Origin: Nocardioides sp. zg-1230
Lineage (GTDB): Bacteria > Actinomycetota > Actinomycetes > Propionibacteriales > Nocardioidaceae
Assembly (NCBI RefSeq): GCF_013155335.1
Contig: NZ_JABJQZ010000001.1
Coordinates: forward strand, 1,488,001-1,552,000
Direction of reading: 5' to 3'
Length of the DNA stretch: 64,000 bases
The notes beneath the pieces were generated by a model. The model searched no databases. It worked only from the letters and a program-made list of their open reading frames with translations, and was not told where the DNA came from. This document shows, in pieces, positions 8,904 to 17,882 of the stretch. Made by a program: the position numbers and the translations under genes. Each line of letters begins with the position of its first letter. Positions within the stretch are counted from its first letter, which is position 1.

Positions 8904-10301
8904 TCAGAGTGGCGGCACGAGGTCGAGGGTGAGCAGCGCCCCCACGACGTCGTCGACCTCGACCACCCGGAGGTCGTCGACCATGCGCCGGGACGGGATC
9001 CCGCGCTCGCTCGGGAGCGCCCGTCCACGGGGCACGACGGCGACCTTGAAACCGAGGCGCGACGCCTCGGCGATGCGCTGCGGCAGGTCGCGCACCCGGC
9101 GCAGCTCGCCGGCCAGACCGATCTCGCCGATGGCCACGGCACCTCGCGGCGGCGGCACACCCAGGTGGGAGCTGGCCACGGCGACCGCGATCGCCAGGTC
9201 GGCTGCCGGGTCGTGGAGCTTGGCCCCGCCGACGGTGGCGACGAAGGTGTCGCTGCCGGCGATCCGCAGGCGGGCGTGGCGCTGCAGCACCGCGAGGACC
9301 ATGTCGACCCGCGAGGACTCCACGCCCGAGACCGTGCGGCGCGGTCGCTCCAGGGGCGACGCGGTGAGCAGCGCCTGGACCTCCGCCAGCAGCGGGCGGC
9401 GTCCCTCCATCGTCACGGCGACGCAGGTGCCGGAGACGTCCTGGGTGTGGTGCTCGACGAAGAGCCCGGTGGGATCGGTGACGGCCGCGATGCCCTCGGA
9501 GGAGAGGTCGAAGCAGCCCACCTCGTCGACCGGGCCGTAGCGGTTCTTCATGGCGCGGACCATGCGGAAGCGGGAGTTGCGGTCGCCCTCGAAGTGGAGG
9601 ACCACGTCGACGAGGTGCTCGAGCACCCGCGGCCCGGCGATCGAGCCATCCTTGGTGACGTGACCGACGAGGACGGTCGTGATGTTGCGGGTCTTGGCGA
9701 CCCGGATCAGCGCCGCGGCGACCTCCTTGACCTGTGTCACCCCGCCGGGCACGCCGTCGATGCCCGAGGCGCCGATGGTCTGCACGGAGTCGACGACCAG
9801 CAGCGTCGGGCGCACGTCCTCGATGTGGGTGAGCAGCGCGCCCAGGTCGGTCTCGGCAGCGAGGAATAGCTCGTCGTGCACGCCGCCGGTGCGGTCGGCG
9901 CGCAGGCGCACCTGGGCGGCGGACTCCTCGCCGGTGACGTAGAGGGTGCGCTGGCGGGTGCGCGCGGTCTGCGCGGCCACCTCGAGCAGCAGCGTGCTCT
10001 TGCCGACGCCCGGCTCGCCGGCCAGCAGGATCGCGGCGCCGGGCACCAGCCCGCCGCCGAGCACGCGGTCGAGCTCGGGCACGCCGCTGGAGCGTGCGAC
10101 CGACTCGGTGATGGCGACCTGGCCGATGGGCACCGCCGGCGTCGACACCGGGCCAGCGGCGGCACGCAGGGTGGGGGCACCCGCCTCGGCGACGGACCCC
10201 CAGGCCTGGCACTCGCCGCACCGGCCGACCCACTTGGCCGTCTCCCACCCGCACTCGGAGCAGCGGTAGGAGGAGCGCGTCCGGGCGGTCTTCGTCGACA
10301 T
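8904..10301 (-). CDS. radA: DNA repair protein RadA (Sms)
   Basis: RecA-like ATPase that drives branch migration and D-loop extension in recombination. The 465 residues have the N-terminal zinc finger (CSECGWETAKWVGRCGEC), Walker A GEPGVGKST, the RadA-specific KNRYG motif (in MVRAMKNRYGPVDEVG) and a Lon-protease-like C-terminal domain. ATG 10301 is preferred over an ATG 30 bases upstream because TAGCGT (complement of 10309-10314) ends 7 bases before it and no ribosome site is present, as expected for a leaderless message. Upstream of disA in the same direction, about 118 bases apart. Confidence 0.96.
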   Translation of the reverse strand: MSTKTARTRSSYRCSECGWETAKWVGRCGECQAWGSVAEAGAPTLRAAAGPVSTPAVPIGQVAITESVARSSGVPELDRVLGGGLVPGAAILLAGEPGVGKSTLLLEVAAQTARTRQRTLYVTGEESAAQVRLRADRTGGVHDELFLAAETDLGALLTHIEDVRPTLLVVDSVQTIGASGIDGVPGGVTQVKEVAAALIRVAKTRNITTVLVGHVTKDGSIAGPRVLEHLVDVVLHFEGDRNSRFRMVRAMKNRYGPVDEVGCFDLSSEGIAAVTDPTGLFVEHHTQDVSGTCVAVTMEGRRPLLAEVQALLTASPLERPRRTVSGVESSRVDMVLAVLQRHARLRIAGSDTFVATVGGAKLHDPAADLAIAVAVASSHLGVPPPRGAVAIGEIGLAGELRRVRDLPQRIAEASRLGFKVAVVPRGRALPSERGIPSRRMVDDLRVVEVDDVVGALLTLDLVPPL

Positions 10302-10395
10302 GGGCCCCACGCTAGGTGAGCGCACCGACACCGCGGCGCGCGCCGCGCGTGGGCACTCACCCGTCCGGCGGGCGTGCGCGAGGAAGCCCGGGGCT

Positions 10396-10422
10396 TATGC
10401 TCACCTCGATTGGATCGATCTA
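10396..10422 (+). promoter_or_regulatory. candidate promoter and operator of the LacI-type gene
   Basis: A TATGCT hexamer (10396-10401) could be the -10 element. Ten bases downstream lies TGGATCGATCTA (10411-10422), a near-perfect palindrome with the central CpG typical of LacI-family operators. Position just after the expected transcription start fits autorepression (inferred). A perfect 16-base palindrome (10332-10347) lies further upstream. Confidence 0.4.
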
Positions 10423-10444
10423 GGGCGATCGGGACGGGGGAAGC

Positions 10445-11488
10445 ATGGCGCGCAACGAGCACCGCAGCGGCAGCACGCTGCCCGTGACCCCGCCGACCCT
10501 CGCCGACGTCGCCGAGCGAGCGGGCGTCTCGCGCCAGACGGTCTCCAACGCGGTCAACAACCCCGACCTGTTGCGCCCCGACACCCTCGAGCGCGTGCGC
10601 CAGACGATCGCCGAGCTCGGCTACTCGCCCAACCGGGCTGCCCGCAACCTCCGCACCCGGACGTCGTCGCTGATCGGCCTGCGCTTCGCCCCCGCCCAGG
10701 AGGGCACCGCCAACGCGGCGATGGACCGCTTCGTGCACTCCCTCGTCGAGGCGAGCGAGGAGGTGGGCTACCACGTCCTCCTCTTCCCCGGCGACGACGA
10801 GGACCCGGTCGGTGGCTACGACAACCTGCTGCGTTCGACCGCCGTGGATGCCTTCGTCGTCACCGACACCTACCTCGGCAACCCGCAGGCCACCTGGCTC
10901 AGCCAGCAGCGCGCCCCCTTCGTGGCGTTCGGCCGGCCGTGGGACGACGACGTCGCCCGGCACGTGTGGGTCGACGTCGACGGCGCCGCGGGCATCGCGC
11001 TCGCCACCCAGCACCTCATCGACCGCGGTCACACCCGCATCGCCTGGATCGGCTGGCGCAAGGACTCCCCGATCGGCGAGGACCGTCGCTCGGGCTGGGT
11101 GCGCACGATGCACGCCAACGGCCTGTCCACCACCGGCCTGGCCTCGCGGGTCGAGGACGTCGTGCACAGCGGGGCCGAGGCGGCGGCCGTCCTGCTCGAC
11201 GAGTCCGCGCCCACGGCGTTCGTGTGTGCGTCCGACACCCTCGCGATGGGCGTGCTCCACACGCTCTGGATCCGCCAGCTCGCCCCCGGCACGGACATCG
11301 CCGTCGTCGGCTTCGACGACTCGCAGGTCGCGCAGGTCTACCCGGTCGGCCTCACGTCCGTACGCCAGCCGCTGGAGGACGTCGCGGTCGAGATCGTCCG
11401 CACCCTGCGCGCGCTGCTGTCGCACCAGCCCGTCGAGACCCGTGGCGTCCTCCTCGAGCCGACGCTGGCGATCCGCGGGTCGAGCTGA
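10445..11488 (+). CDS. LacI-family transcriptional regulator
   Basis: Sugar-responsive repressor or activator. The 347 residues start with the LacI helix-turn-helix (PTLADVAERAGVSRQTVSNAVNNPDLLRPDTLERV) with hinge helix SPNRAARNLRT, followed by a periplasmic-binding-protein-like ligand domain (about 75-345) with the usual D-T/S-F-V-C-A-S-D-T and VVGFDDSQVA motifs. A GGGGGAAG ribosome site precedes ATG 10445. No sugar operon is adjacent, since the neighbours on both sides are transcribed away or towards it, so the regulated genes cannot be read from context. Confidence 0.9.
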   Translation: MARNEHRSGSTLPVTPPTLADVAERAGVSRQTVSNAVNNPDLLRPDTLERVRQTIAELGYSPNRAARNLRTRTSSLIGLRFAPAQEGTANAAMDRFVHSLVEASEEVGYHVLLFPGDDEDPVGGYDNLLRSTAVDAFVVTDTYLGNPQATWLSQQRAPFVAFGRPWDDDVARHVWVDVDGAAGIALATQHLIDRGHTRIAWIGWRKDSPIGEDRRSGWVRTMHANGLSTTGLASRVEDVVHSGAEAAAVLLDESAPTAFVCASDTLAMGVLHTLWIRQLAPGTDIAVVGFDDSQVAQVYPVGLTSVRQPLEDVAVEIVRTLRALLSHQPVETRGVLLEPTLAIRGSS

Positions 11489-11495
11489 CCGAAGC

Positions 11496-12179
11496 TCAGA
11501 AGTGGCGCCACCACAGGTTGACCGCGTAGTCGACCTCGGTGCCGGTGTGGGAGGCGAGGGCCTCTTCGGCAGCGGCGGGCGGCAGCTCGATGCGGACGAC
11601 CGACTCGAGGTCCTCGCGCGACCCGAAGGACCAGTCCATGTCGATCGGCCGACGCTGCCAGCCGTGCATCGACCAGAACCGCTCGACCGCCTCGGGGTCG
11701 ACCTCCGGGAAGCCGCGACGGAACCAGCCGCCGAAGGTGGAGCGGGTGGGGTCGTTGTCAATGACGTACGCCGTCCCGCCGCGGCGTACGACCCGGTCGA
11801 GCTCGCGGAGACCGGGCTCGGAGCCGGGGCCGAAGAAGTAGGCCCAGCGGGCGTGGACCACGTCGACGGACGCGTCGGGCAGGGGCAGGTCCTGCGCGCC
11901 ACCCTCGAGGACGCGGACGTGGGCGAGCGAGCGCGTACGCCGCCGGGCGAGGGCGACCAGCGGCGGGTGCGGCTCGACGCCGACGACCTGCGCCGCTGAC
12001 CGGGCCCACAGCGGGAGGTGGAAGCCGCTGCCGCAGCCGACGTCGAGGACCGTGCGCCCGGCCCAGTCGCCGATCTCGCGCATCGCGGTGACGATGCGGT
12101 CGTGGGGGTCGGCGGCGCGGTTCTCGAGCTCGTAGAGCTCGGGGGTGTTCCAGATGTTCGGGGAGGGGCGGGGCTTCAG
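11496..12179 (-). CDS. class I SAM-dependent methyltransferase
   Basis: Contains the SAM-binding motif I TVLDVGCGSGFHLPLWA, acidic motif II VVGVEPHPP and the motif IV region DASVDVVHARWAYFFGPG of small-molecule methyltransferases; the substrate is unknown. The conserved N-terminal region PNIWNTPELYELENRAADP lies before the first ATG (12083), so that ATG is probably internal. The most likely start is CTG 12179, whose bases overlap the stop of the VOC gene (CTGA), giving 227 residues; this start is inferred and no strong ribosome site is visible. It is coupled to the VOC gene. Confidence 0.75.
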   Translation of the reverse strand: MKPRPSPNIWNTPELYELENRAADPHDRIVTAMREIGDWAGRTVLDVGCGSGFHLPLWARSAAQVVGVEPHPPLVALARRRTRSLAHVRVLEGGAQDLPLPDASVDVVHARWAYFFGPGSEPGLRELDRVVRRGGTAYVIDNDPTRSTFGGWFRRGFPEVDPEAVERFWSMHGWQRRPIDMDWSFGSREDLESVVRIELPPAAAEEALASHTGTEVDYAVNLWWRHF

Positions 12180-12814
12180 ATCCGCACCAGGCCGTTGGGG
12201 GTCTGCAGCTGGACCGCGACGATGCCGGGGGTGCCGTTGGGGGCGACCCACTCGACCTTCACGTCCTCGAGCGGAGCCTCGACGGTCTCGCCCAGCCACT
12301 CGCTGACCCGCTGCGGGTCGCCCGCGATCTCGAGGCAGTCCAGGGAGAAGTCGCCGGTCGCGCCGTTGCTGGGGTGCAGGGCGGGGGAGGACTGCCACTG
12401 GATGAAGAAGGGCAGCTGCGGGTCGGAGAGCAGCCCGTTGACGCCGATCTGCTGCCACAGCAGCTCGGTGCCGTCGGGACGGCGCCGGTTGCCCTTCACG
12501 GCCTCGCGGCCGAGCCGCGCCTCGAGCTGGGTGATGTCGGCGACCGAGACGACCCAGCCGAGCCAGCCGCCGCCGAGGGCGGAGCGGGCGCGGACGGCCT
12601 GGCCGAAGGGGGCCTTGTCGCTGGCGGGGTGGTCGAGGACCTCGACGATCTCCATGTAGATGTCGCCGGCCAGCGGCAGGGTCATGTTGCGGGTGCCGAA
12701 GCGGGGATGGATCCCGCCGTCGACGAACTCCGTGCCGAGCAGCCCCCCGATGCGCTGGGCGGTGCTGGCAAGTCCATCAGGTCCGGCGGCGAAGCTGACG
12801 TGGTCCAGGCGCAT
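12176..12814 (-). CDS. VOC (glyoxalase-like) family protein
   Basis: A 212-residue protein starting MRLDHVSFAAG, the typical opening strand of a vicinal-oxygen-chelate fold, with a His at position 5 and a Glu in YMEIVEV (about 57) as candidate metal ligands and a second half beginning FSLDCLEIAGDP. This pattern fits the Glyoxalase_3 (PF13468-like) proteins of unknown substrate. ATG 12814 is chosen over one 24 bases upstream because it gives the family N-terminus; CAGAAT ends 6 bases before it, possibly a weak leaderless promoter. It overlaps the methyltransferase by 4 bases. Confidence 0.75.
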   Translation of the reverse strand: MRLDHVSFAAGPDGLASTAQRIGGLLGTEFVDGGIHPRFGTRNMTLPLAGDIYMEIVEVLDHPASDKAPFGQAVRARSALGGGWLGWVVSVADITQLEARLGREAVKGNRRRPDGTELLWQQIGVNGLLSDPQLPFFIQWQSSPALHPSNGATGDFSLDCLEIAGDPQRVSEWLGETVEAPLEDVKVEWVAPNGTPGIVAVQLQTPNGLVRI

Positions 12815-12872
12815 GACCAGATTCTGGTCCGCGCGCACCGTGCGTGCGACACCGGGGTCTGGTTTCTTGACG

Positions 12873-14243
12873 TCAAGACGTGCCGGCGAGCCTCAGCAGC
12901 AGGTCGCGCACGTCGGTGGCGGCCACCGAGCCGGCGACCGCGTCCGGGGTGCTGCACACGAGCATCGGGCCGAGCGTCGGGTCCTTCGGCAGCCGCCCGT
13001 GCGTGCCCCGCACCGGTGACGGGTCGAGCGGCACGACCTTCATCGCGTAGCGCAGTCCCGCCATCTTCCGCGCGAGGGTGAGCCCGGCCTTGAGCTTGAC
13101 CGCCTTGTCCTCGGGGTCGAAGAACAGCTCGGCGGGGTCGTAGCCGGGCTTGCGGTGGATCTCCACCCCGCGGGCGAAGTCGGGCGCCCGGGCGTCGTCG
13201 AGCCAGTAGTAGTAGGTGAACCACGCGGTCTCGTCGGCGACCAGCACCAGGTCGCCGGAGCGCTCGTGGTCGAGGCCGTACGCCGCCTGGGCGCTGCGGT
13301 CGAGCACCTGGTCGACGCCCGGCAGGTCGGCGCACATACCGCGCACCGTCTCCAGGTCGGCGGGGTCGTCGACGTAGACGTGGGCGACCTGGTGGTCGGC
13401 GACGGCGAAGGCGCGCGAGGTCCAGGGGTCGAGGTACTCCATGCCGTCCTGGGTGTAGACCTCGAGCATCCCGCTGCGGCGGAGCATCCGGTTGACGTCC
13501 ACCGGCTGGTCGGCGTGGGTGATGCCGTACTCCGAGAGCACCAGCACGGTCACGCCGGTCCGCTCGGCGTCGTCGAGGAGCGGAGCCAGGGCGGTGTCGA
13601 TCTCGCGGGCGGCCCGCACGGCCTCGTCCGAGTCGGGGCCGAAGCGCTGCAGGTCGTAGTCGAGGTGCGGGACGTAGCAGAGCGTGAGGTCGCTGCGCGG
13701 CATCAGCCGGCGGGTGGCGGCGATGATCCACTCGCTCGAGGCGATCGCCGCGGTCGGGCCCCAGTAGGTGAACAGCGGGAACTCGCCGAGCGCGCCGACG
13801 AGCTCGTCGTGCAGCTCCGGCGGGCGGGTGTAGCAGTCGGGGGCCTTCTTGCCGTCGGCGTAGTAGATCGGCCGCGGCGTGACGGTGTAGTCCGTCGTCA
13901 TGCCCATGGCGTACCACCAGCAGACGTTGGCGACGGTGTAGTCGGGACGCTCCCGCCGGATGGTCTCCCACACCTTCTCGCCGTCGACGAGCTTGTTGTG
14001 CTGGCGCCAGAGGAAGACCTCGCCCAGCTCGCGGAAGTACCACCCGTTGCCCACGGCGCCGTGCCCCGACGGCGGCAGGCCGGTGAGGAAGGTCGACTGC
14101 ACCGAGCACGTCACGGCGGGGAGGATCGGCTCGAGGGTCGCCTGGGAGCCCTGCGCCGCAAGGCTCCGCAGCCTCGGCATGTGTCGGAGCAGGTCGGGGG
14201 TGAGGCCGACGAGGTCGACGACGAGCAGCTTGGGGTGGGCCAC
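12873..14243 (-). CDS. alkaline phosphatase / nucleotide pyrophosphatase family protein (EboF-like)
   Basis: Member of the phosphodiesterase/nucleotide pyrophosphatase superfamily: the N-terminus LLVVDLVGLTPDLL carries the first metal-binding Asp, TCSVQSTFLTGLPPSGHG contains the candidate Thr nucleophile, and YGITHADQPVDVNRML and DHQVAHVYV resemble the second metal site. No signal peptide is apparent, so it is probably cytoplasmic. The product has 456 residues; GTG 14243 follows eboE by 33 bases. In ebo clusters such a phosphatase is the last gene; here it ends the seven-gene run and would remove a phosphate or nucleotide from the pathway intermediate (inferred). Confidence 0.85.
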   Translation of the reverse strand: MAHPKLLVVDLVGLTPDLLRHMPRLRSLAAQGSQATLEPILPAVTCSVQSTFLTGLPPSGHGAVGNGWYFRELGEVFLWRQHNKLVDGEKVWETIRRERPDYTVANVCWWYAMGMTTDYTVTPRPIYYADGKKAPDCYTRPPELHDELVGALGEFPLFTYWGPTAAIASSEWIIAATRRLMPRSDLTLCYVPHLDYDLQRFGPDSDEAVRAAREIDTALAPLLDDAERTGVTVLVLSEYGITHADQPVDVNRMLRRSGMLEVYTQDGMEYLDPWTSRAFAVADHQVAHVYVDDPADLETVRGMCADLPGVDQVLDRSAQAAYGLDHERSGDLVLVADETAWFTYYYWLDDARAPDFARGVEIHRKPGYDPAELFFDPEDKAVKLKAGLTLARKMAGLRYAMKVVPLDPSPVRGTHGRLPKDPTLGPMLVCSTPDAVAGSVAATDVRDLLLRLAGTS

Positions 14244-14276
14244 GGTGGCGTCCTGTCTGGGTGGGGAACGGGGGTG

Positions 14277-15446
14277 TCAGTCGAGCGGGGTGAGGCCGAG
14301 CCCGACGAGCTGGTCGCGGACCCACGCCAACTCGGCGGCGAGCCCGGCGGCCAGGGCGTCGTCGTCGGCGGGGGCACCGTCGGGCAGGACGGACCAGGTG
14401 TAGGTCTCGACCTCGAGGTGGTCGGTGCGGGCGGTGTCGCCGCCGAGGAGGGCGGCGAGCGACGCGCGCAGGTCGTCGCGGCTGTTGCGGAGCGGAGGGG
14501 CCGGGTCGGCGTGGACCGGCACGTGGAAGTGCACCCGCCACGGTGACCGGTCGTCCAGCGGCCGCCGTCCCTCGAGGGCGTCGGGCAGGTCGTCGCGTGA
14601 GGCGAGTCGCTGGCCCACGCGCTGGCGGACCTGGTGCAGGAAGCGGTCCTCGGAGTACGACGTCAGCGCGGCGCGGGCGTCGGGGTCGGCCGGGTCGTCG
14701 ACGACGAGCGCGGCGGCCGGCTGCACCTTGACCACGTCGAGGCCGGCGGCGTCGAGGCGGGCGAGGGCCTCGGCGGCGTCCTCGAAGCCGACGGCGAGGT
14801 GACAGAGGTCGAGGCAGACGCCGATGCGCTCGCGGTCGGCGGAGTCGAGCCGGTCGACCGCTTCCGCGATCGTCTCAACGACGCAGCCGGGCTCGGGCTC
14901 GAAGGCCACGCGCACGGTGCGGCCGGTCTCGGCCTCGACCTCGGCCAGACCCTCGGCGAGGGCCTTGAGGTGCAGCTCGGCCTGCGACTGGCGGTCGGCC
15001 AGCCACGGCGCCCGCCAGGCCAGCGGCAGGGTCGAGATGCTGCCGCGGGCGACGTCCTCGGGCAGCAGTGCGGCCAGCACCCGGGCGACGTCGAGCGTGT
15101 AGTCGAGCCGGGCCCGTTCCGCCCAGGTCGGGTGGTAGACGCGCTTCTTGACGACCTCGTCCTGGAAGGCGGCGTAGGGGAAGGCGTTGAGGGTGACGAT
15201 CTCGACGCCGTGCGCGTCGATCGCCTCACGCAGCCGGGCGACGGCGTCGAGGTCGGACGCGAGCCGGCGCGCGGCGGCCGCCGGGAGCCACATCCCGAGG
15301 CCGACCCGGTCGGTGCCGAGGTGCTGGCGCAGCCGGTCGCCGTACGTGCCCACCTGGGCGATCAGGCCGTCGACGTCCTCGGCCGGCAGGACGTTGGTGC
15401 CGTAGCCGAGGTGGACGACGGTGCCGTCGGGGTGCCGCAGCCTCAT
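14277..15446 (-). CDS. eboE: metabolite traffic protein EboE-like TIM barrel
   Basis: A 389-residue xylose-isomerase-like TIM barrel. Visible markers are LGYGTNVLPAED near the N-terminus, LNAFPYAAFQDEVVKKRVYHPTW, FEPEPGC (metal Glu), CLDLCHLAV (metal Asp and His) and VHFHVPVH, all characteristic of the EboE family. In cyanobacteria the ebo cluster is needed to move the scytonemin precursor to the periplasm, but EboE has no signal peptide and its reaction is unknown. ATG 15446 starts 2 bases after the TatD-type stop, so the genes are tightly coupled. Confidence 0.85.
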   Translation of the reverse strand: MRLRHPDGTVVHLGYGTNVLPAEDVDGLIAQVGTYGDRLRQHLGTDRVGLGMWLPAAAARRLASDLDAVARLREAIDAHGVEIVTLNAFPYAAFQDEVVKKRVYHPTWAERARLDYTLDVARVLAALLPEDVARGSISTLPLAWRAPWLADRQSQAELHLKALAEGLAEVEAETGRTVRVAFEPEPGCVVETIAEAVDRLDSADRERIGVCLDLCHLAVGFEDAAEALARLDAAGLDVVKVQPAAALVVDDPADPDARAALTSYSEDRFLHQVRQRVGQRLASRDDLPDALEGRRPLDDRSPWRVHFHVPVHADPAPPLRNSRDDLRASLAALLGGDTARTDHLEVETYTWSVLPDGAPADDDALAAGLAAELAWVRDQLVGLGLTPLD

Positions 15447-15448
15447 CG

Positions 15449-16327
15449 TCAGTCCCGCGAGCCGCGCAGGATGGAGTTGCCCTCGAAGGTGGCCGACGCG
15501 TCGGCACCGGTCGTGGCGTCGTCCGCGAGGTCGGGGTCGACGAGCAGCCGGCCGCTCTGCCCGAAGAACTCGACGGGGTTGCGCCACAGCACGCGGTCGA
15601 CGTCGTCCGCGCTGAAGCCCGCCTCGAGCATCGCGGCACCGGTCTTCGCCGTCTTGAGCGGGTCGCTGCGACCCCAGTCGGCGGCGGAGTTGACCAGCAC
15701 ACGGTCGAGGCCGCGGCGCTCGAGGATGGCCACCATCCGGTGCTCGTCCATCTTGGTGTCCGGGTAGATCGAGAAGCCCATCCAGCAGCCCGCCTCGTCG
15801 ACCTGGTCGACGGTGACCTCGTTGAGGTGGTCCACCACGACCATGCCCGGGGCGAGCCCCGACTCGGTGACGAGCTCGAGCGTGCGGCGGGTGCCTTGCT
15901 CCTTGTCGCGGTGCGGGGTGTGGACCATCGCCGGCAGCTCGAACTCCACGGCCAGCTCCAGCTGACGCACGAACGCCTTCTCCTCCTCGACGGTCATCGA
16001 GTCGAAGCCCACCTCGCCCACGGCGACCACGCCGTCCTTGGCGAGGTAGCGCGGGAGCACGTCGAGCACCTCGGCGCAGCGTGGGTCGTTGGCCTCCTTG
16101 GGGTTGAGCGCGATCGTGCAGTGGTGGGCGATGCCGAACTGCGAGGCGCGGAACCGCTCCCAGCCCACGAGGGCGTCGAAGTAGTCGGTGAACGAGCCGA
16201 CGCTGGTGCGGGGCTGGCCCAGCCAGAACGCGGGCTCCACCAGTGCGCGGACCCCGGCGGCGTGCATCGCCTCGTAGTCGTCGGTGGTGCGCGACGTCAT
16301 GTGGATGTGCGGGTCGAAGATGCGCAT
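15449..16327 (-). CDS. TatD-family metal-dependent hydrolase (EboB-like)
   Basis: Amidohydrolase-fold protein of 292 residues. Metal ligands are visible as FDPHIH (H-x-H, residues 7-9), GEVGFD (Glu), MVHTPH, VVDHLNE and SAADWG (Asp). The TatD family includes DNases and small-molecule hydrolases; the EboB branch has unknown substrate. ATG 16327 shares one base with the eboA stop (TGATG), so it is translationally coupled. The true start is fixed by this overlap and by the metal motif at the very N-terminus; the frame is open for 600 further bases upstream over eboA. Confidence 0.85.
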   Translation of the reverse strand: MRIFDPHIHMTSRTTDDYEAMHAAGVRALVEPAFWLGQPRTSVGSFTDYFDALVGWERFRASQFGIAHHCTIALNPKEANDPRCAEVLDVLPRYLAKDGVVAVGEVGFDSMTVEEEKAFVRQLELAVEFELPAMVHTPHRDKEQGTRRTLELVTESGLAPGMVVVDHLNEVTVDQVDEAGCWMGFSIYPDTKMDEHRMVAILERRGLDRVLVNSAADWGRSDPLKTAKTGAAMLEAGFSADDVDRVLWRNPVEFFGQSGRLLVDPDLADDATTGADASATFEGNSILRGSRD

Positions 16328-17007
16328 CAGAGGTCCTTCTGCTCGTGCCGGGTCTGCTGGGACTGCTCGGGGGAGGCGGCGCAGGCGTCGAGCACGACCT
16401 GCACGTCGAGGGGTACGTCGCGTCCGGCCGCCTCGCGCTCGCGCCGGTAGCGCTGCACCATCTCGGCGAGCTCGCGGTCGGCGCGACGGGCGAGAGCGGT
16501 GACCGAGGCGACCGGCACGCCGGTGAACAGGCACTTGAGGACGCCCTGGCGCCACGAGTCGTCGTCGAGCCGGTCGCTGTGCGGGCCCATCGCGGCGGCG
16601 ACCAGGCGGGTGTCGTTGGTGCGCAGCGCGTCGAGCACGAGGTCGCTGCCGTCGAGCGCTCCTGCGCCGGCGGCCTCGATGCCGTTGAGGGCGTGCAGGA
16701 CCGCGCGCTTCTCGTCGCTGTCGCCGTAGCGGTAGACCTCGCGCAGCTCGGCCAGCAGCGCGTCGGGGTCGACCCTGCGGGCGACCAGGGCCACCAGCTC
16801 GACGCGTACGGCGTCCTCGAGCAGTACGCCGTCGGCGCCGGGCAGCGGACCACGCCCGGTGGTCCGAGCGACGGCGGGGAAGACCCGCCCGAGCCGTGCC
16901 GGGTCTGCTGCGACCTCCTCGCGGAGGGCGTACCACCGCTCCTGCGCGCCCTCGTCGAGGGCGGCCTCGATGACGCTGTGGTCGGCGAGCGGCTGGATGG
17001 CGGTCAC
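16327..17007 (-). CDS. eboA: EboA-domain protein
   Basis: A 226-residue, largely helical protein with no predicted membrane segment. The pattern RRVDPDALLAELREVYRYGDSDEKRAVLHAL, LVLDALRTNDTRLVAAAMGP and WRQGVLKCLFTGVPV matches what I know of EboA proteins; its biochemical role is not known anywhere. GTG 17007 is supported by AAGGAGAACC 5 bases upstream and overlaps the preceding stop by 4 bases (GTGA). Its presence between a TIM-barrel epimerase and a TatD-type hydrolase is the strongest sign that this is an ebo cluster. Confidence 0.8.
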   Translation of the reverse strand: MTAIQPLADHSVIEAALDEGAQERWYALREEVAADPARLGRVFPAVARTTGRGPLPGADGVLLEDAVRVELVALVARRVDPDALLAELREVYRYGDSDEKRAVLHALNGIEAAGAGALDGSDLVLDALRTNDTRLVAAAMGPHSDRLDDDSWRQGVLKCLFTGVPVASVTALARRADRELAEMVQRYRREREAAGRDVPLDVQVVLDACAASPEQSQQTRHEQKDL

Positions 17008-17882
17008 GCTGGTTCTCCTTCCGCGCCGAGGCGCTCGAGCGACGCGCGCAGTGCGGCGATCTGTCGGGCGGCGACCGTGGGTGCCGCGTGGGAGTGGCGG
17101 GGGAGCTCCACGCTGGCGAGGCCGGTGAAGCCGGTGGCGACGAGCGCGCGAAGGACCGCGTCGAGGTCGAGGACGCCGGTGCCGAGCTCGAGGTGCTCGT
17201 GCACGTCGCGCACCATGTCGTCGACCTGGACGTTGCCGATGAGGCGGCCCGCGACGGCGACGGACGCCTCCGGGCTACGGGGCTCGTTGCACACGAGGTG
17301 GCCCAGGTCGAGGGTCAGGCGGAGGTGGTCGGGCTCGCCGAGCCGGCGGCGCAGCTCGAGGGCCTCGTCGACGGTGTCGACGTGCATCCCGGGCTCGGGC
17401 TCGAAGCAGACGGTGACCCCGAGGTCGTGCGCGAGGTCGAGGACAGGACCGAGCCCGTCGGTGAGCCGGCGCCAGCCCTCCTCGGGGCCGGTGCCCTCCG
17501 GCAGCACGCCCGACCAGCACGACATCGCCTCGGCGCCCAGGTCGGCCGCGATGCGCACCGCGCGGGTCAGCAGCTCGATCCGCGGGCCGCGGTCACCGTC
17601 GCTGACCAGCGTGGGCTCGTGCTTGTGCCACGGGTCGAGGACGTAGCGCGAGCCGGTCTCGATGACGACGGCGAGGCCGTGGTCGGCGAGCGACTTCGCG
17701 GCACGCGCCGTCTGGGCCGCCGCGTCGTCGGCGAAGGGGTCGAGGTGGGGCTGGTCGAGGGTGAGGGCGACACCGTCGTAGCCGAGCCCCGCGATCACCT
17801 CGCACGCGTCGGGGAACCGGTGGCCGGAGAAGCCGTTGCTGCCGTAGCCGAGGCGCAGTCGGCCGGGCTCCCGGGCGGTCAC
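17004..17882 (-). CDS. sugar phosphate isomerase/epimerase, TIM barrel
   Basis: Xylose-isomerase-like barrel of 292 residues with LGYGSNGFSGHRF at the N-terminus and the metal-binding run VIETG, FEPEPGMHVD (Glu), LTLDLGHLVC (Asp, His), VQVDDM and SVELPRHSH (Glu). It resembles EboE in motifs (FEPEPG, LDLGHL) but not in length, so the cluster carries two related barrels. GTG 17882 overlaps the stop of the prenyltransferase gene (GTGA). It probably isomerises or epimerises the cyclitol or sugar handled by the cluster (inferred). Confidence 0.83.
   Translation of the reverse strand: MTAREPGRLRLGYGSNGFSGHRFPDACEVIAGLGYDGVALTLDQPHLDPFADDAAAQTARAAKSLADHGLAVVIETGSRYVLDPWHKHEPTLVSDGDRGPRIELLTRAVRIAADLGAEAMSCWSGVLPEGTGPEEGWRRLTDGLGPVLDLAHDLGVTVCFEPEPGMHVDTVDEALELRRRLGEPDHLRLTLDLGHLVCNEPRSPEASVAVAGRLIGNVQVDDMVRDVHEHLELGTGVLDLDAVLRALVATGFTGLASVELPRHSHAAPTVAARQIAALRASLERLGAEGEPA

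Noticed and set aside
10332..10347. Perfect 16-base palindrome CGCGGCGCGCGCCGCG between radA and the LacI-type gene
   Set aside because: A low-complexity G/C palindrome is expected often in DNA of this composition; it has no A/T positions and no clear relation to either promoter.
12179..12458. N-terminal extension of the methyltransferase frame over the VOC gene
   Set aside because: The extension is Arg/Ala/Pro-rich shadow of the VOC coding sequence; the conserved protein begins near the VOC stop.
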